Below are positions 25,044-35,252 of a DNA stretch of 64,000 bases, piece by piece. The stretch's first letter is position 1; each line of letters opens with the position of its first letter. The translations under genes and the position numbers were made by a program. The stretch covers positions 1 through 64,000 of the forward strand of contig WSUB01000095.1 in assembly GCA_019633425.1 (NCBI GenBank), given 5' to 3'. The notes under the pieces are model-generated. The model was not told the DNA's origin. It searched no databases and saw only the letters and a list, made by a program, of their open reading frames with translations. The stretch comes from Tulasnella sp. 424. Lineage: Eukaryota; Basidiomycota; Agaricomycetes; Cantharellales; Tulasnellaceae.

Positions 25044-25329
25044 TCCTTGCCCGGACGAGGGCAGAGTGTCAAGGATACTGGACTCAATTGTTGGTAACGT
25101 TTTAAGAAGCTTGTAATATGCTTTCTGCTAGAGCTGAAGCTAAGGTCCCCTAAGCGAGAGGGTGAAGAACGGGTTCTCCGCGGTGGTGGCGTTTAGTGAG
25201 GCGTGCGTAGATGTTGCTTACGTGTACAACGAACACTGAAGCACCCGTCCAATCCCGACGCTCTCGTTTCGTCAAAGCGAAATCCCATTCTCAACTGCAA
25301 TCTCACCCGTCCCCTTCCCTCTCTCCCCC

Positions 25330-26733
25330 ATGGCATCCAAGGCCACTACCGCTCGGACCCTCCTCAGGTCAAGCGCCTGGTCAACGTCTTCAAGGACAGC
25401 AGCTCCTTCTCTCAAGCAGTCTTTCGGGGTTCGACCTGGTTTTCTAACTGGTCGCTCGTTATTTTCCGGCTCACAATCCTTCACACACAGGCTCGCTTCT
25501 CCTCAACCCAATCCTCAACCGCTCCCGCATCTGTAAGTGTTATATCCTGCTAAATTTTGCCCCAAAGACCGTTTTTGCTGATTTTTGGACCGTTTGTTGG
25601 GTAGTCCGTTTTCAGTTCGGGTGCAACGTTAGCTGCCGCAACTGGCATTACCGTTGGCTCAATCGCCTGGTATACTCACCTTTACGGTGAAATCCCATTG
25701 ATTGGCTCCGTCTCTGCGAGCTCACTGGCCGACAACGGCCTTCACCCTACCGAGTACCCATGGAGCCATAAGGGAGTGTTGGACAGCTTTGACCACGCGA
25801 GGTACGTCAAATGTCGCGAGCCTACCCGACATTCTATAAAAGTCTTGACTGACTGACTGACTGAAACGCGCTATTTTGTATACAGCATTCGTCGTGGGTA
25901 CCAAGTATACCGTGAAGTTTGCGCTGCATGCCATTCGCTCGACCGAATCGCTTGGCGTAACCTGGTTGGCGTCTCTCACACCGTCGATGAAGTGAAGGAG
26001 ATGGCTGGGGAGGTTGAATATGAAGATGGACCCAACGACCAGGGCGAGATGTTCCAGCGGCCCGGCAAGCTCTCTGACTACATGCCCAAGCCATACCCCA
26101 ACGAAGAAGCTGCCCGTGCTGGTAACGCCGGTGCTTTGCCTCCGGATCTAAGCTTAATTGTCAAGGCTCGCCATGGTGCAGCTGTAAGTCTCAATCCGTC
26201 ACCCCTATGCGTACCTCCACTGACAGATGCCGCTCTTTTAGGACTACATTTACTCTCTTCTTACTGGTTACATCGACCCTCCGGCTGGTGTTCACGTTCG
26301 TGAGGGCTTGAACTACAACCCATACTTCCCTGGAGGCGCCATCGCCATGGCTCGTGTCCTCTTCGATGGTTTGGTAGAATACCCTGATGGTACGACCTCC
26401 GCAACCCCGCCAACTTATTTCAAAACTTCTTCCTAACTCGCTTTCACCTTCTAGGTACCCCTGCCACCACTTCTCAAATGGCTAAGGATGTTACCACCTT
26501 CCTTAACTGGGCTGCTGAGCCTGAGCATGACGAACGAAAGAAGATCGGTTTGCAAGCCATGATCATCTTCTCTACCCTCTTGACGCTCTCGTTGTACACG
26601 AAACGCTTCAAGTGGACCCCTCTCAAGACGAGGAAGATTGGTACGTTTAGAATTTCGTGTTCCTCGGATCGCGCTGACCCGTTCCGATTGTTCCCGTTCT
26701 ATAGTCTATGTTCCACCAAAAGACGCTCATTAG
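25330..26733 (+). CDS. CYT1: Cytochrome c1, heme protein of complex III
   Basis: Transfers electrons from the Rieske protein to cytochrome c in the bc1 complex of the inner mitochondrial membrane. The first exon encodes a basic, Ser/Ala-rich presequence ([15 protein letters not shown]). The next exons carry the second sorting segment ([17 protein letters not shown]), then [19 protein letters not shown]. The heme-binding CxxCH is CAACH in [38 protein letters not shown] and [16 protein letters not shown] follow, then [18 protein letters not shown]; its Met is the axial ligand in the family. The C-terminus has the membrane anchor ([19 protein letters not shown]) and KIVYVPPK. Six or more exons; one intron carries four TGAC repeats just before the acceptor. 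The first intron donor appears to be GTTCGA, which is unusual. Confidence 0.95.
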
Positions 26734-27031
26734 AATGCGGGTAGATGCTAGCATTAGGGATTTGTTTTACTGCACTACCTTACCTAGTTATTTTACCCCC
26801 TCCGGAGTCGTTACCGTTTGCTGACGTTTAAGTATACTGCGCCGTTGCCCATCGAAAATGAGAGAATGGCCCGTTCCGAAGTTTCTCGAACCGTGTGACA
26901 GCAGCCCCCGTGTGACGGGGCGGTGACTTTGCTTCCAGACTGGATTCAGACTCCCACTCATCCACACGTCCCCTTCGCCACCTCCCCCTGCGTTGATCGC
27001 CTTCCACCTTGACCTCTAACTATTCTTCACC

Positions 27032-28961
27032 ATGTCTGCAACGAACTGGCCAGATAGCCTGAAGTACGTTACTTTAGCCGGACCTTCCTAGAATCAACGA
27101 TGCTGATTATAAGCTCCACAGAACCTGGGTAACTCAATGTCTGCAGCAGATGACTGTTCTCAATAAATCTGAAGCACAAGCAGAACTCAAGGAAGTTATT
27201 CGAGCAGCCCATGCCGATGGTTCTATGTGGACAGTCGACTGGTCGAAGCGTACCCTCAAAAGGTGAGTTGCCAGATCTCCTCAATCTTTTTAGCCAATTG
27301 CTAACTGCTTTTTGACCCAGTCTTGAACCAAAGCCGGGTTTTAACAAACGTAAAAAGTGAGTACATTGTTTTCGAGCCCATTTTCCGGCATTGCAGACTG
27401 GACTGATTCACCTCCTCTCCTCCTTTCCTCTGCTGCTACAGCATGGACTCGGTGCCAAGTCCGGCAGCCCAAACCACCAAGAAAGCCAAAAAGCCGGCTT
27501 TAGCTGCCACCACTCTCGACAACAACGCAGAACGTCTTGCAGCGCGCGCGCGCCGATTTGAACGAGAGCATGAGATCGAACGTCAGAAACAGTCCGGTCA
27601 TTATCAATCAACGAACCATGGTTACGAGTACTCTCGGCACGTCAATCGCAAAACTTATTCTCCCCCATCTTCCACATCCTATGCGGGCGGCAGTCTGCAA
27701 GATCGCATGGAAGGACTGACTACATCTTATAGCTCCGAGCTTCGATCCGGTGGGAAAGGGTCTAGGAAGAAGTATCTGAACATGAGTGTCGGGTACACTG
27801 AAGACGAAGGAGGTGTACGTCGCCTGTCGCACCCTTTGGACATCACACTTCGCTAACTCAATGTATTCCTTGGTTTTGTAGAACGGGGTCGACTGGGATC
27901 GTTTTACCATCGTCGGCACGAACGAGAACCTTTTCAAGAACTACCTTCGTCTGACTTCCGTACGTTGTCTCCTCCCGTTTGTCCCGCATCCGCTGACATC
28001 TCTTCTAGGAACCCGATCCTCGAGATATTCGTCCTTATCGCATACTCACTCAGACTCTGGCAGAACTTAAGAAGCGTTGGAAGCAAGACCCCAACTATGT
28101 CTGGATTTGTGACCAGTTCAAATCACTCCGTCAAGATCTAACTGTTCAGCGAATCAAGAATGAGTTTACTGTCGAAGTGTATGAGATTCACGCTCGAATG
28201 GCCCTTGAAGCTGTGAGTGCCGGGGGTCTGTGTGTGCATGACGTCGGCGCTGACCTTTTCTTATAGAACGACCTCGTTGAGTATAACCAATGCCAATCTG
28301 CCCTCCGTCATCTCTATGAAACGGGTATCAAGGGCCATAGCGAAGAGTTCCTCGCCTACCGGATCCTTTATCTATTGCATGTTCGCAATCGAAGCGGTTC
28401 GTCCCAGTTGCTCGACTTTGGCAGACCTGATCTAACTCCTATTCCCTTTGCTGTGCAGACTTGAACCGTCTCATTTCCACTTTGACTCCACAGGTTAAGA
28501 ATGTTCCAGCTGTTAAGCACGCCCTCGGTGTCCAGCGAGCAATGACAACAAATAACTACCATGCACTGTTCACTCTCTACGCTGCGGCTCCAAATATGGG
28601 ACCCTATCTTATGGACCATTTCATCGAGCGAGAGAGATTGGGCGCTCTTTGCACTATGACGAAAGCGTGAGTTTGTCCGTCGTTAGTTTGCCTGAAGCCC
28701 TTGACTGATAAAGTTATTTTCAGATACCTCACCTTGCCACTTATTTTCATCGCGAAAGAACTTGCCTTCGAAGATGCATCGCAGGCGCACTCCTTCCTCT
28801 TTAAACACGGCGCAGCGCAGTACGTCGCATCTCAGCCGAGCAACGGTAACGGATTACGAGGCGATTCAGCGAGGGTGTTGGACTGCAAGCAAGCCCAGCC
28901 TAGACTTGCACAAGTATACGAGGAGAAGACCAGACGAGTGACCATCCAAGGCGCGATCTGA
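27032..28961 (+). CDS. THP3: SAC3/GANP-domain protein, THP3/LENG8-like
   Basis: Yeast Thp3 with Csn12 links transcription elongation to mRNA maturation; nuclear. The N-terminal part is small and basic (KKAKKPALAATT, then an Arg/Glu-rich helix ERLAARARRFEREHEIERQK). The SAC3/GANP core follows: NYLRLTSEPDPRDIRPYRIL, LKKRWKQDPNYVWICDQFKS, RQDLTVQRIKNEFTVEVYEI (the family's most conserved stretch), HARMALEANDLVEYNQCQ, and ALRHLYETGIKGHSEEFLAY. The C-terminal part is the PCI-like end (LIFIAKELAFEDASQAHSFL). The short first exons (27032 on) are inferred from splice signals. It ends in VTIQGAI at 28961. Family assignment is firm; THP3 over other SAC3 members rests on the short N-terminus. Confidence 0.88.
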
Positions 28962-29448
28962 GCTGCCCACACCACCTGGACGCTCCGCTGGTCGTTGCGC
29001 ACGATTGGCAGCCTTCCAGAAAGTTGGTCGCATCCCGACAAATACGTCGCTTCCCCCTCCGCACCAGCACCGCCCTTTAGGCCCGCAATTCACTGCCTAC
29101 AGGCTATCGCTTGTTTAATCAACGTCTCCAACATCGTCGCACTACTATCTCTCGCCTCCCACCGAGGGATTTACTCACTACCTTGAACCCGGACTGCAAA
29201 TACCGATCCTTGACTGCGAAACGAAAGGCCCAGCTCTGCTCTTGTCGTCTACCACGGAAAATGGTGAGGTATTATTTTCATTATATTCGGCTTTTTTTCG
29301 TGGTTCCTTCCACGCTCGTGTAATTTTCGTTCGTCCCCTTTCGTGTATGCTTTATCACATTAGGAACCCATGGTTCATCCTCACTATGCTAATATGGGCT
29401 AGTCGACCCCCCAAGCTCTCCGCATCGCGTGACCTTATCTTTCGCAAT
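28962..29448. other. Convergent intergenic region
   Basis: 3' flanks of the THP3-like gene and SEN2. T-rich between 29260 and 29345. No coding-looking frame. Confidence 0.5.
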
Positions 29449-31090
29449 TTAGTCTCGCATCCTTGCGGGTATAAAGCGCCTTGCCACAACCTCTCGGACC
29501 GAGTATAGGGAGAGGCAGGTGGAGTGGTCTAATGAAACGGATGCGGCAGACATGCGGTCCGTGGACGGGATTGTGACGTAGACCAGGACCAAGGTCTGGT
29601 GCGGATACACATCCAGAGTGTTAGTGAACAGGCGTTGTTGGACTCGTTCTGCTCCTTACCTTTTTGACTTGCGAGTTCACCCGGTTAACGGTGCTGAACC
29701 ACGCCCAATCCATGGGCTTGGCATTCGACAGCTCAAACGGCGATGATTCTTGATCCTTGGGATCCTCGTAGACGGGGCAGACGACCAGTGAGAACCTGCG
29801 GAATGAAAACATCGAGGCAAATGCGTGTTTGAAATCTAGGCCGTGCCGTGAGGAAAGTGTCGTACTCACTCCGCATGATGAAACACTGGACCTTTCTTGT
29901 ACAACAAGTAATCCACGCAGAATTTAATGCCTCCTCGAATAACCCATCCCAGGGATCGGAAGTGGTGGTAAATGACGTAGTGGATTAAAAACGGATTGTC
30001 AGGTCTTCGATACGGTTCTGGGGCGGTTAGGCAGAACGGCAAATGGGCTTCGAGGGATTTGGTGAACAATTCTGGGGTCGACAGGTAGGCGTTCTGCAGA
30101 AAGGCCAGACGAGGTTAGGGCATATTCTTCTGGGCACGTTTGAACTTTGAAACTGCAGGGATAAATGGTGGCGGTGTCAAGTGTTGGGGAGTATGCTTAC
30201 AGTTGCAGGGTCAAGCACACGAAGGCACCCCAAAGCCCATGCGAGGAAGAAAGCCTCAGGTAGGGTGAGCTGCAGGTGTTCCATTTCTTGGATTTCTGGA
30301 TTTTCGTTTTCTTTATTAGATTCGGCTGATTTAAGTTCTCCTGAGCTCTCTGGAAGAGGTTCAATGGTGGAGGGTGAAGGTTCGGAAGGCTGTCCGATAG
30401 GGACAACGTCCCGCGGTGGTCCAGAAGGATCTTCAGGCTGGGGAACGAGGGGTGCGGTTGACGTAGACGACGGTCGCGCAGATGCAGGTGCCTTCGCCTT
30501 ATTCTTGTTTGAGGGGATCACTACGGAAGTTGCGGGTTTCTCCCCCAGCTCTGGAGCAATCTTTGATTCGAGAAACTGAGCTTCAGCTTCGGCCTGAGCC
30601 GCTGCCATCGCCTCTGCTCGTTCGGTCTTGAACTTTTCACGCTCCACCCGTCGTTTTGCCCTCGCTTCTTCAGCTGTACCGCCGCCTGTGGCATGGATGG
30701 TTTTTTTTTCAGGGATTGCTTCTAAAGTTAGGAAGAAGAAAAAGTATAAAAGGCAATCTCACGTGGTGCAGATCCTTTGAGTTCATTCGTCCGTCGTGTC
30801 AACCAGGTGGGCTCGCTCCGTGACAAATTTCCTTTCCCAAAGAATCCCCGTTGCCACAAGATAGCAACATCTCGAGAGTTGACAACCCAAACGGACTTTG
30901 AAGGCGTATCAAGTACCCCAGTACATTGTGGGTTGCTGAGCAACGTTCGATTGGCCTTATGATGGTCGAAAGCGTGGGGTTCAGGCGCGTTTTCATCCAC
31001 GGTAAACGGAAAGATAGGAAGAACTCGGTTGTACACTCCGGAAGCTGTAGGCTTTGTCGACTTTCCACCTCGAGAGTTCTTGGGCGGCAT
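29449..31090 (-). CDS. SEN2: tRNA-splicing endonuclease subunit SEN2
   Basis: Catalytic subunit that cuts the 5' splice site of intron-containing pre-tRNAs in the SEN complex. The N-terminal domain begins [11 protein letters not shown] and includes [18 protein letters not shown], conserved in SEN2. A long low-complexity insert follows (Ala/Glu helix, then Pro/Ser-rich). The nuclease core has [55 protein letters not shown] and [11 protein letters not shown], holding the Tyr and His of the Y/H/K triad. The Lys lies in [10 protein letters not shown] at an exon end. The last exon starts [10 protein letters not shown] and ends RFIPARMRD. It is divergent from TIM23 across 174 bp. Confidence 0.93.
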
Positions 31091-31264
31091 GGTGGTGGGT
31101 TCAGCTGTGAGTTTGGTGAATGACAGTGAGTCTCAGGAGATGCACTCCCAGGGAGCCCCGAGCATCCTATCTCCGAAAGTCCGTCACTCAAGATTTTGGA
31201 TTTTGACCACCACTCTGCACCCCCAAAAAATCCTCACTCCCTCTCTAAGTTACCTATCCCAAAA
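31091..31264. promoter_or_regulatory. Bidirectional promoter SEN2 / TIM23
   Basis: The start codons are only 174 bp apart and point away from each other, so both promoters must share this stretch. There is no clear TATA box. The TIM23 side has a C/T- and A-rich leader. Confidence 0.45.
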
Positions 31265-32346
31265 ATGAGCGACGCCTCAAACACCAACGCTTCAGCATCA
31301 AGCTCAAACGCTGCTGATACTACGGCGTACTTGCGCAATGCCTCGTTCAGCCGAAACGAGGGGTCATCGTCTGTCGACGCCCCTGTCACCGCATCCGACC
31401 TGCTGAACACCAGCGCATTCGACCCAGCTCGATTGCACCCAATGGCCGCCATCGGAGACAAGCTTGACTACTTATTGCTCGAGGATGATAAGACCAGTAC
31501 CCTTCCTGGTGCCGGAACGCCACTCCCGAGCCGAGGATGGAGTGACGACTTGTGCTATGGTACTGGCACCACTTATCTCGCCGGTGAGACTTTTTCCCCC
31601 ACCGAGCCTACTTTTGCTGTTTAGGCTTTCACTGCCACGAGGACAATATCTGACTCTCAACTCTGCGCTCTTATTTCCTACCGGGGGCTTCTCGATCACG
31701 CCTCATTAGGTGAGGATACGCGTTTTGCCGACAGGCCTTGTTGCGATGGTGCTAATCACACGTTTCCCGTGCCGCAGGTCTTGGAGTTGGAGGATTATGG
31801 GGTTTTAGGGAAGGCGCCTTCCGACCACTGGCTGTTTCGAATTCTCGGTTAAGGATCAACAGCATTCTTAATTCGGTGACGAGACGTGGGACGTTTATGG
31901 GAAACTCTGCGGGTGTTCTTGGTGAGCATTTTTCGATTAATCCTATCGAATGTCCGGCGGTGTGGTTACCCCCAAACCCTCCCCCGCGTTTCGAATACAA
32001 AGTGACCTCATAACCTGACGCCATCCCTGCAACTCTATCAGCATTGATTTACAATGGCATCAACTCCTCAATCGACGCATGGCGAGGCAAGCACGACCAA
32101 TGGGGAAGCATGGCTGCTGGTGGTGTTACTGGCGCACTTTTCAAGTCTACAGGTGAAGTTTAGCTCCTTATCTCACGTGCTGTCTCGAATTTTGCCATGG
32201 GCCTTAATGGACATCGTCTCCGAAAGAAACGAAGCTGACTTTTCTTCGATTGCATCACAGCTGGCATCAAACCCATGTTCGCGGCGGCCACTATTATGAC
32301 TGGCCTTGCTGGAGGGTGGAGTTGGCTCAAGACTGTCTTGCTGTGA
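31265..32346 (+). CDS. TIM23: Mitochondrial import translocase subunit TIM23
   Basis: Channel subunit of the presequence translocase of the inner membrane. Four exons, 31265-31583, 31778-31921, 32042-32152 and 32261-32346, join in phase to 219 residues, the expected size. The N-terminal intermembrane-space region is Ser/Ala/Thr-rich with FDPARLHPMAAIGDKLDYLL, typical of TIM23. SRGWSDDLCYGTGTTYLAG leads into TM1. The Tim17/22/23 fold follows with GLGVGGLWGFREG, LRINSILNSVTRRGTFMGNS, ALIYNGINSSIDAWRGKHD and AAGGVTGALFKSTAGIKPM. The start is the ATG at 31265, because the upstream in-frame ATG at 31196 falls in the promoter. The first intron (194 nt) is unusually long for this window. Confidence 0.95.
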
Positions 32347-33027
32347 CAGTCTGGATTCGGCCCTTAGATCTTCCATCTTCTTTATTTGCCCTACTCGGTT
32401 CCTTGTATTCTATGCTGCTCACCGTGCGGTTAATGCGCTACATCGTTTATTTGCGTCCCGAGATCCGAGATCAACGATCCACGACCCCAGCGCGTTGTTG
32501 CAAGCCAGGATCGATATTGCCTACGTCAGTCAGCAGCAGACAACTGCCCGATCAAATTTGCAAATATCGTCGCGGAGATATCGAGCTTCCGCTTTTCGCT
32601 CTCCGACGGGCGTGCGTGCATCGAGTAGGCAACCAGCGGGGGTTCTCCATCAGAGTTGCGGGCCGACATGCACAGCTGTTCGGTAGACGGAGGCAGGCGC
32701 CGGAACAATGCTGTGAAACTCGAGCCAGCGAGGTATCAAGTTCCTGGGACGAGAGGGGGCTTTGGAAAGCGTCGAGGCAAGCCAACTAACTGGCTGTATC
32801 CTGATCGATAGATTGGGTGAAAGCTGAGAATCGCCCCGAACCGTATCGTCGCTCTGAACTCACCAACCTTGTTTTTTATTTTGTGTGGGGCGATCCAAGG
32901 TATAAGACTCGATGTACGCTCGGTGCTAGTTGGCCCAGTCGTCCAAGTCCACAGCCATCCAATCCACTCGAGCTCTTTCGCCCTTCGCACCTCACCTCAC
33001 CCTCACCAGCGGTCGACTTCCCACAGC
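32347..33027. other. Intergenic region, TIM23 3' flank and velvet promoter
   Basis: Several overlapping open frames on both strands have no domain-like content. T-rich near 32380-32410 and a CT-rich leader before 33028. No gene called. Confidence 0.5.
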
Positions 33028-34420
33028 ATGTCCCTGTTGGCGATTCCCATTCCTCTCGACCGTCTTGAAGCGTACCATGGTAATGCAACCACCAACTGTC
33101 CTCGTTGTCGCTTAGCCGTTCCTAGAAACGTGTCGCTTGCGGTACACGAGGTTTCCTGTCAATCTTCCCGCACCTCGACGACGCTGGCCGTCAGTCTCCC
33201 CAAGGACGGAAGACCCATGCGCATTCGCAGTAACGACAACTCGTCCCGCTCAAGCAACAACAATGCCGCCGCAGGAGGATCGAACGCCGTCACTCGGACT
33301 TCTGCGTCTCCCAGTTCTCGAGACGACAGCCGCTTGAGCGACGGTGAAACCACTTCGGTCTCCCGCAACAGTCCAGGCCACTCGATTGCCTACAGCGAGG
33401 GTTCTGAATCAAGCAACGGGTAAGACCCTTGGTCTGAAGATCATCATGACACGCTTTCTGATCGTCCATCGACGCTAGCCGACGATACCACCTTGAGGTC
33501 ATTCAGCACCCCGAACGCACCGCCGAGATTGGGAATGGCGCCGTACTCTCACGTCTTCCACTCTCTCCTCCATTGGTAGTGAAAATTACCGTCGAAGATG
33601 CCGAGGGCAATACCATTCCTGCGTAAGCGAAGCCACCGCAATGTCACCGCGACTCCCAAGTCTGACATTTCCATTTCATCGGACCTAGACACACGGAGAT
33701 GCCGTTCCTGGCCGCCCATCTTTCACTTTATAACGAAGATGGATCCGAGCCTGTGGATATTGTCGAGGGACCAAGCTCTCCGAATGGCCGCTCTGGTGAT
33801 CCCGAACGGATGTTGTATGGCACGTTGGTTTCGTCCCTGCACCACCTCAAGGACGCCAACGGTCAGCCTGGGATGTTCTTCATTTTCCCCGATGTCTCTG
33901 TGCGCCGACGGGGAACGTACACTTTGCTCGTCAACCTCCTTCGTCTCACCGAGTAAGTTTAAAAAAGGGTCCGTTAATTCTCCGAAGAGGTCCGGCGGCT
34001 AATACAACGTTTTCCCAGTTTGGCAGGTGGAATGAACGTTATGGGTGAAGGACGAGGCAGCACGGCGCTAGCTTCGGCGCAGACGAACCCATTCAATGTC
34101 GTGTCACAGAGCGAATACACGGCGCCTGGTAAGTTTCCAGCGACACCCCTGCCTTCGAAAGACGGAGTTTGAACGTTGCGAACTATCCTTTTTTTCCCCT
34201 TCTAGCCGCTACGCAATTGACGACTGCGTTCCACAGACAGGGGGCTCGAATGTAAATACTATTCCTTTTTCTCTTCCACTTTCCTCCTAAACTCCTTCGT
34301 GCAAACGTCTGAGTGCTTCCGCCGTCACATCGTCACCTGGGAGGGGGTCTACCATATGAGTACTCACGCGACCTTGTCCCCGCCCCGCGCTACAGGTACA
34401 CTCCGTTCCAACCACGTTAG
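33028..34420 (+). CDS. Velvet-domain transcription factor
   Basis: Velvet proteins are fungal DNA-binding regulators that couple development and secondary metabolism. An N-terminal extension of about 130 residues carries four Cys (CPRCRLAVP...VSC) and a Ser/Asn-rich stretch. The velvet fold starts at RRYHLEVIQHPERTAEIG, continues LSPPLVVKITVEDAEGN, then AAHLSLYNEDGSEP, LYGTLVSSLHHLKDANGQPG and FFIFPDVSVRRRGTYTLLVN. The velvet part spans at least four exons; the last adds MYTPFQPR and stops at 34420. The proline-flanked end matches velvet proteins. The subtype (VosA, VelB or VelC) cannot be settled by eye; the short C-terminus and long N-terminal extension argue against VeA. Confidence 0.88.
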
Positions 34421-35252
34421 TGGGCATCCTTCCCATACACGTTCCCAAGGGTCAATGAATTACGCGGCTGGACTCGAAATGGGCAAGATGGTTGAAATCT
34501 GTGGGCCGGCTTCCCTCTCTCGCATATCAATTGCTGTTCGTGTAAAGAAGGGGCGACTTTATCTATAAATGAAACGTTTAGACGATGAATTTTTAAGCGA
34601 TAGTCGAGCTTTGATTGCAGATCTCGTCAGGGACGAAGGCCTTAAATTCGATGACCTCTCTCTAATGTTATTGCAATCCCTAATTGCCACCTCTCCGTTG
34701 TCTCGGGTGCCATGATCATTCTCCGACCCAACCTTGCGCTGGGTATTTGTGAATGATGAGGAGCCACACCCCCTTAGTAAACTGAAAACCTCCCCAGACG
34801 CATGTTTTTCCGGATCTCAAAGTCGTTTAGTGCGAACGAGGGAACGGATACTTCGGACCGACCCAGCGGATGTAATTCTCTGCCATATCAGAGCTCCTTT
34901 GCTTTGGGTTGACTACATCGTGTCACCGTGAGCGAATCTGCCGATCGTCGATTACTTCCACATGTCAAACATTTGAGCTTCTCCCACCGAAGGACGGAAA
35001 ACCGAATGGGATATACCTCCTTGCCGAAGGCATGAGGCGGGAGGGCTCTGTCACGTTCGTTCGGCCGGGCAGTGGTGGTGCTCCAGAATCCACCAGCGGG
35101 ATGACAAATTGGATAGCATTCGAAGATAGCGCAGCCACGAGATAAGAAAAAAAAGTAACGTACACCCATCAGCCGATAAGCGGGATCATACAGATAAACA
35201 TACATGGAGACGACGGTTTCTGGAATATGGATCGCATGTCGGACGGAGAAGA
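34421..35252. other. Convergent intergenic region
   Basis: 3' flanks of the velvet gene and SPT20. Open frames up to about 100 codons occur but show no bias or motifs. No gene seen. Confidence 0.5.
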
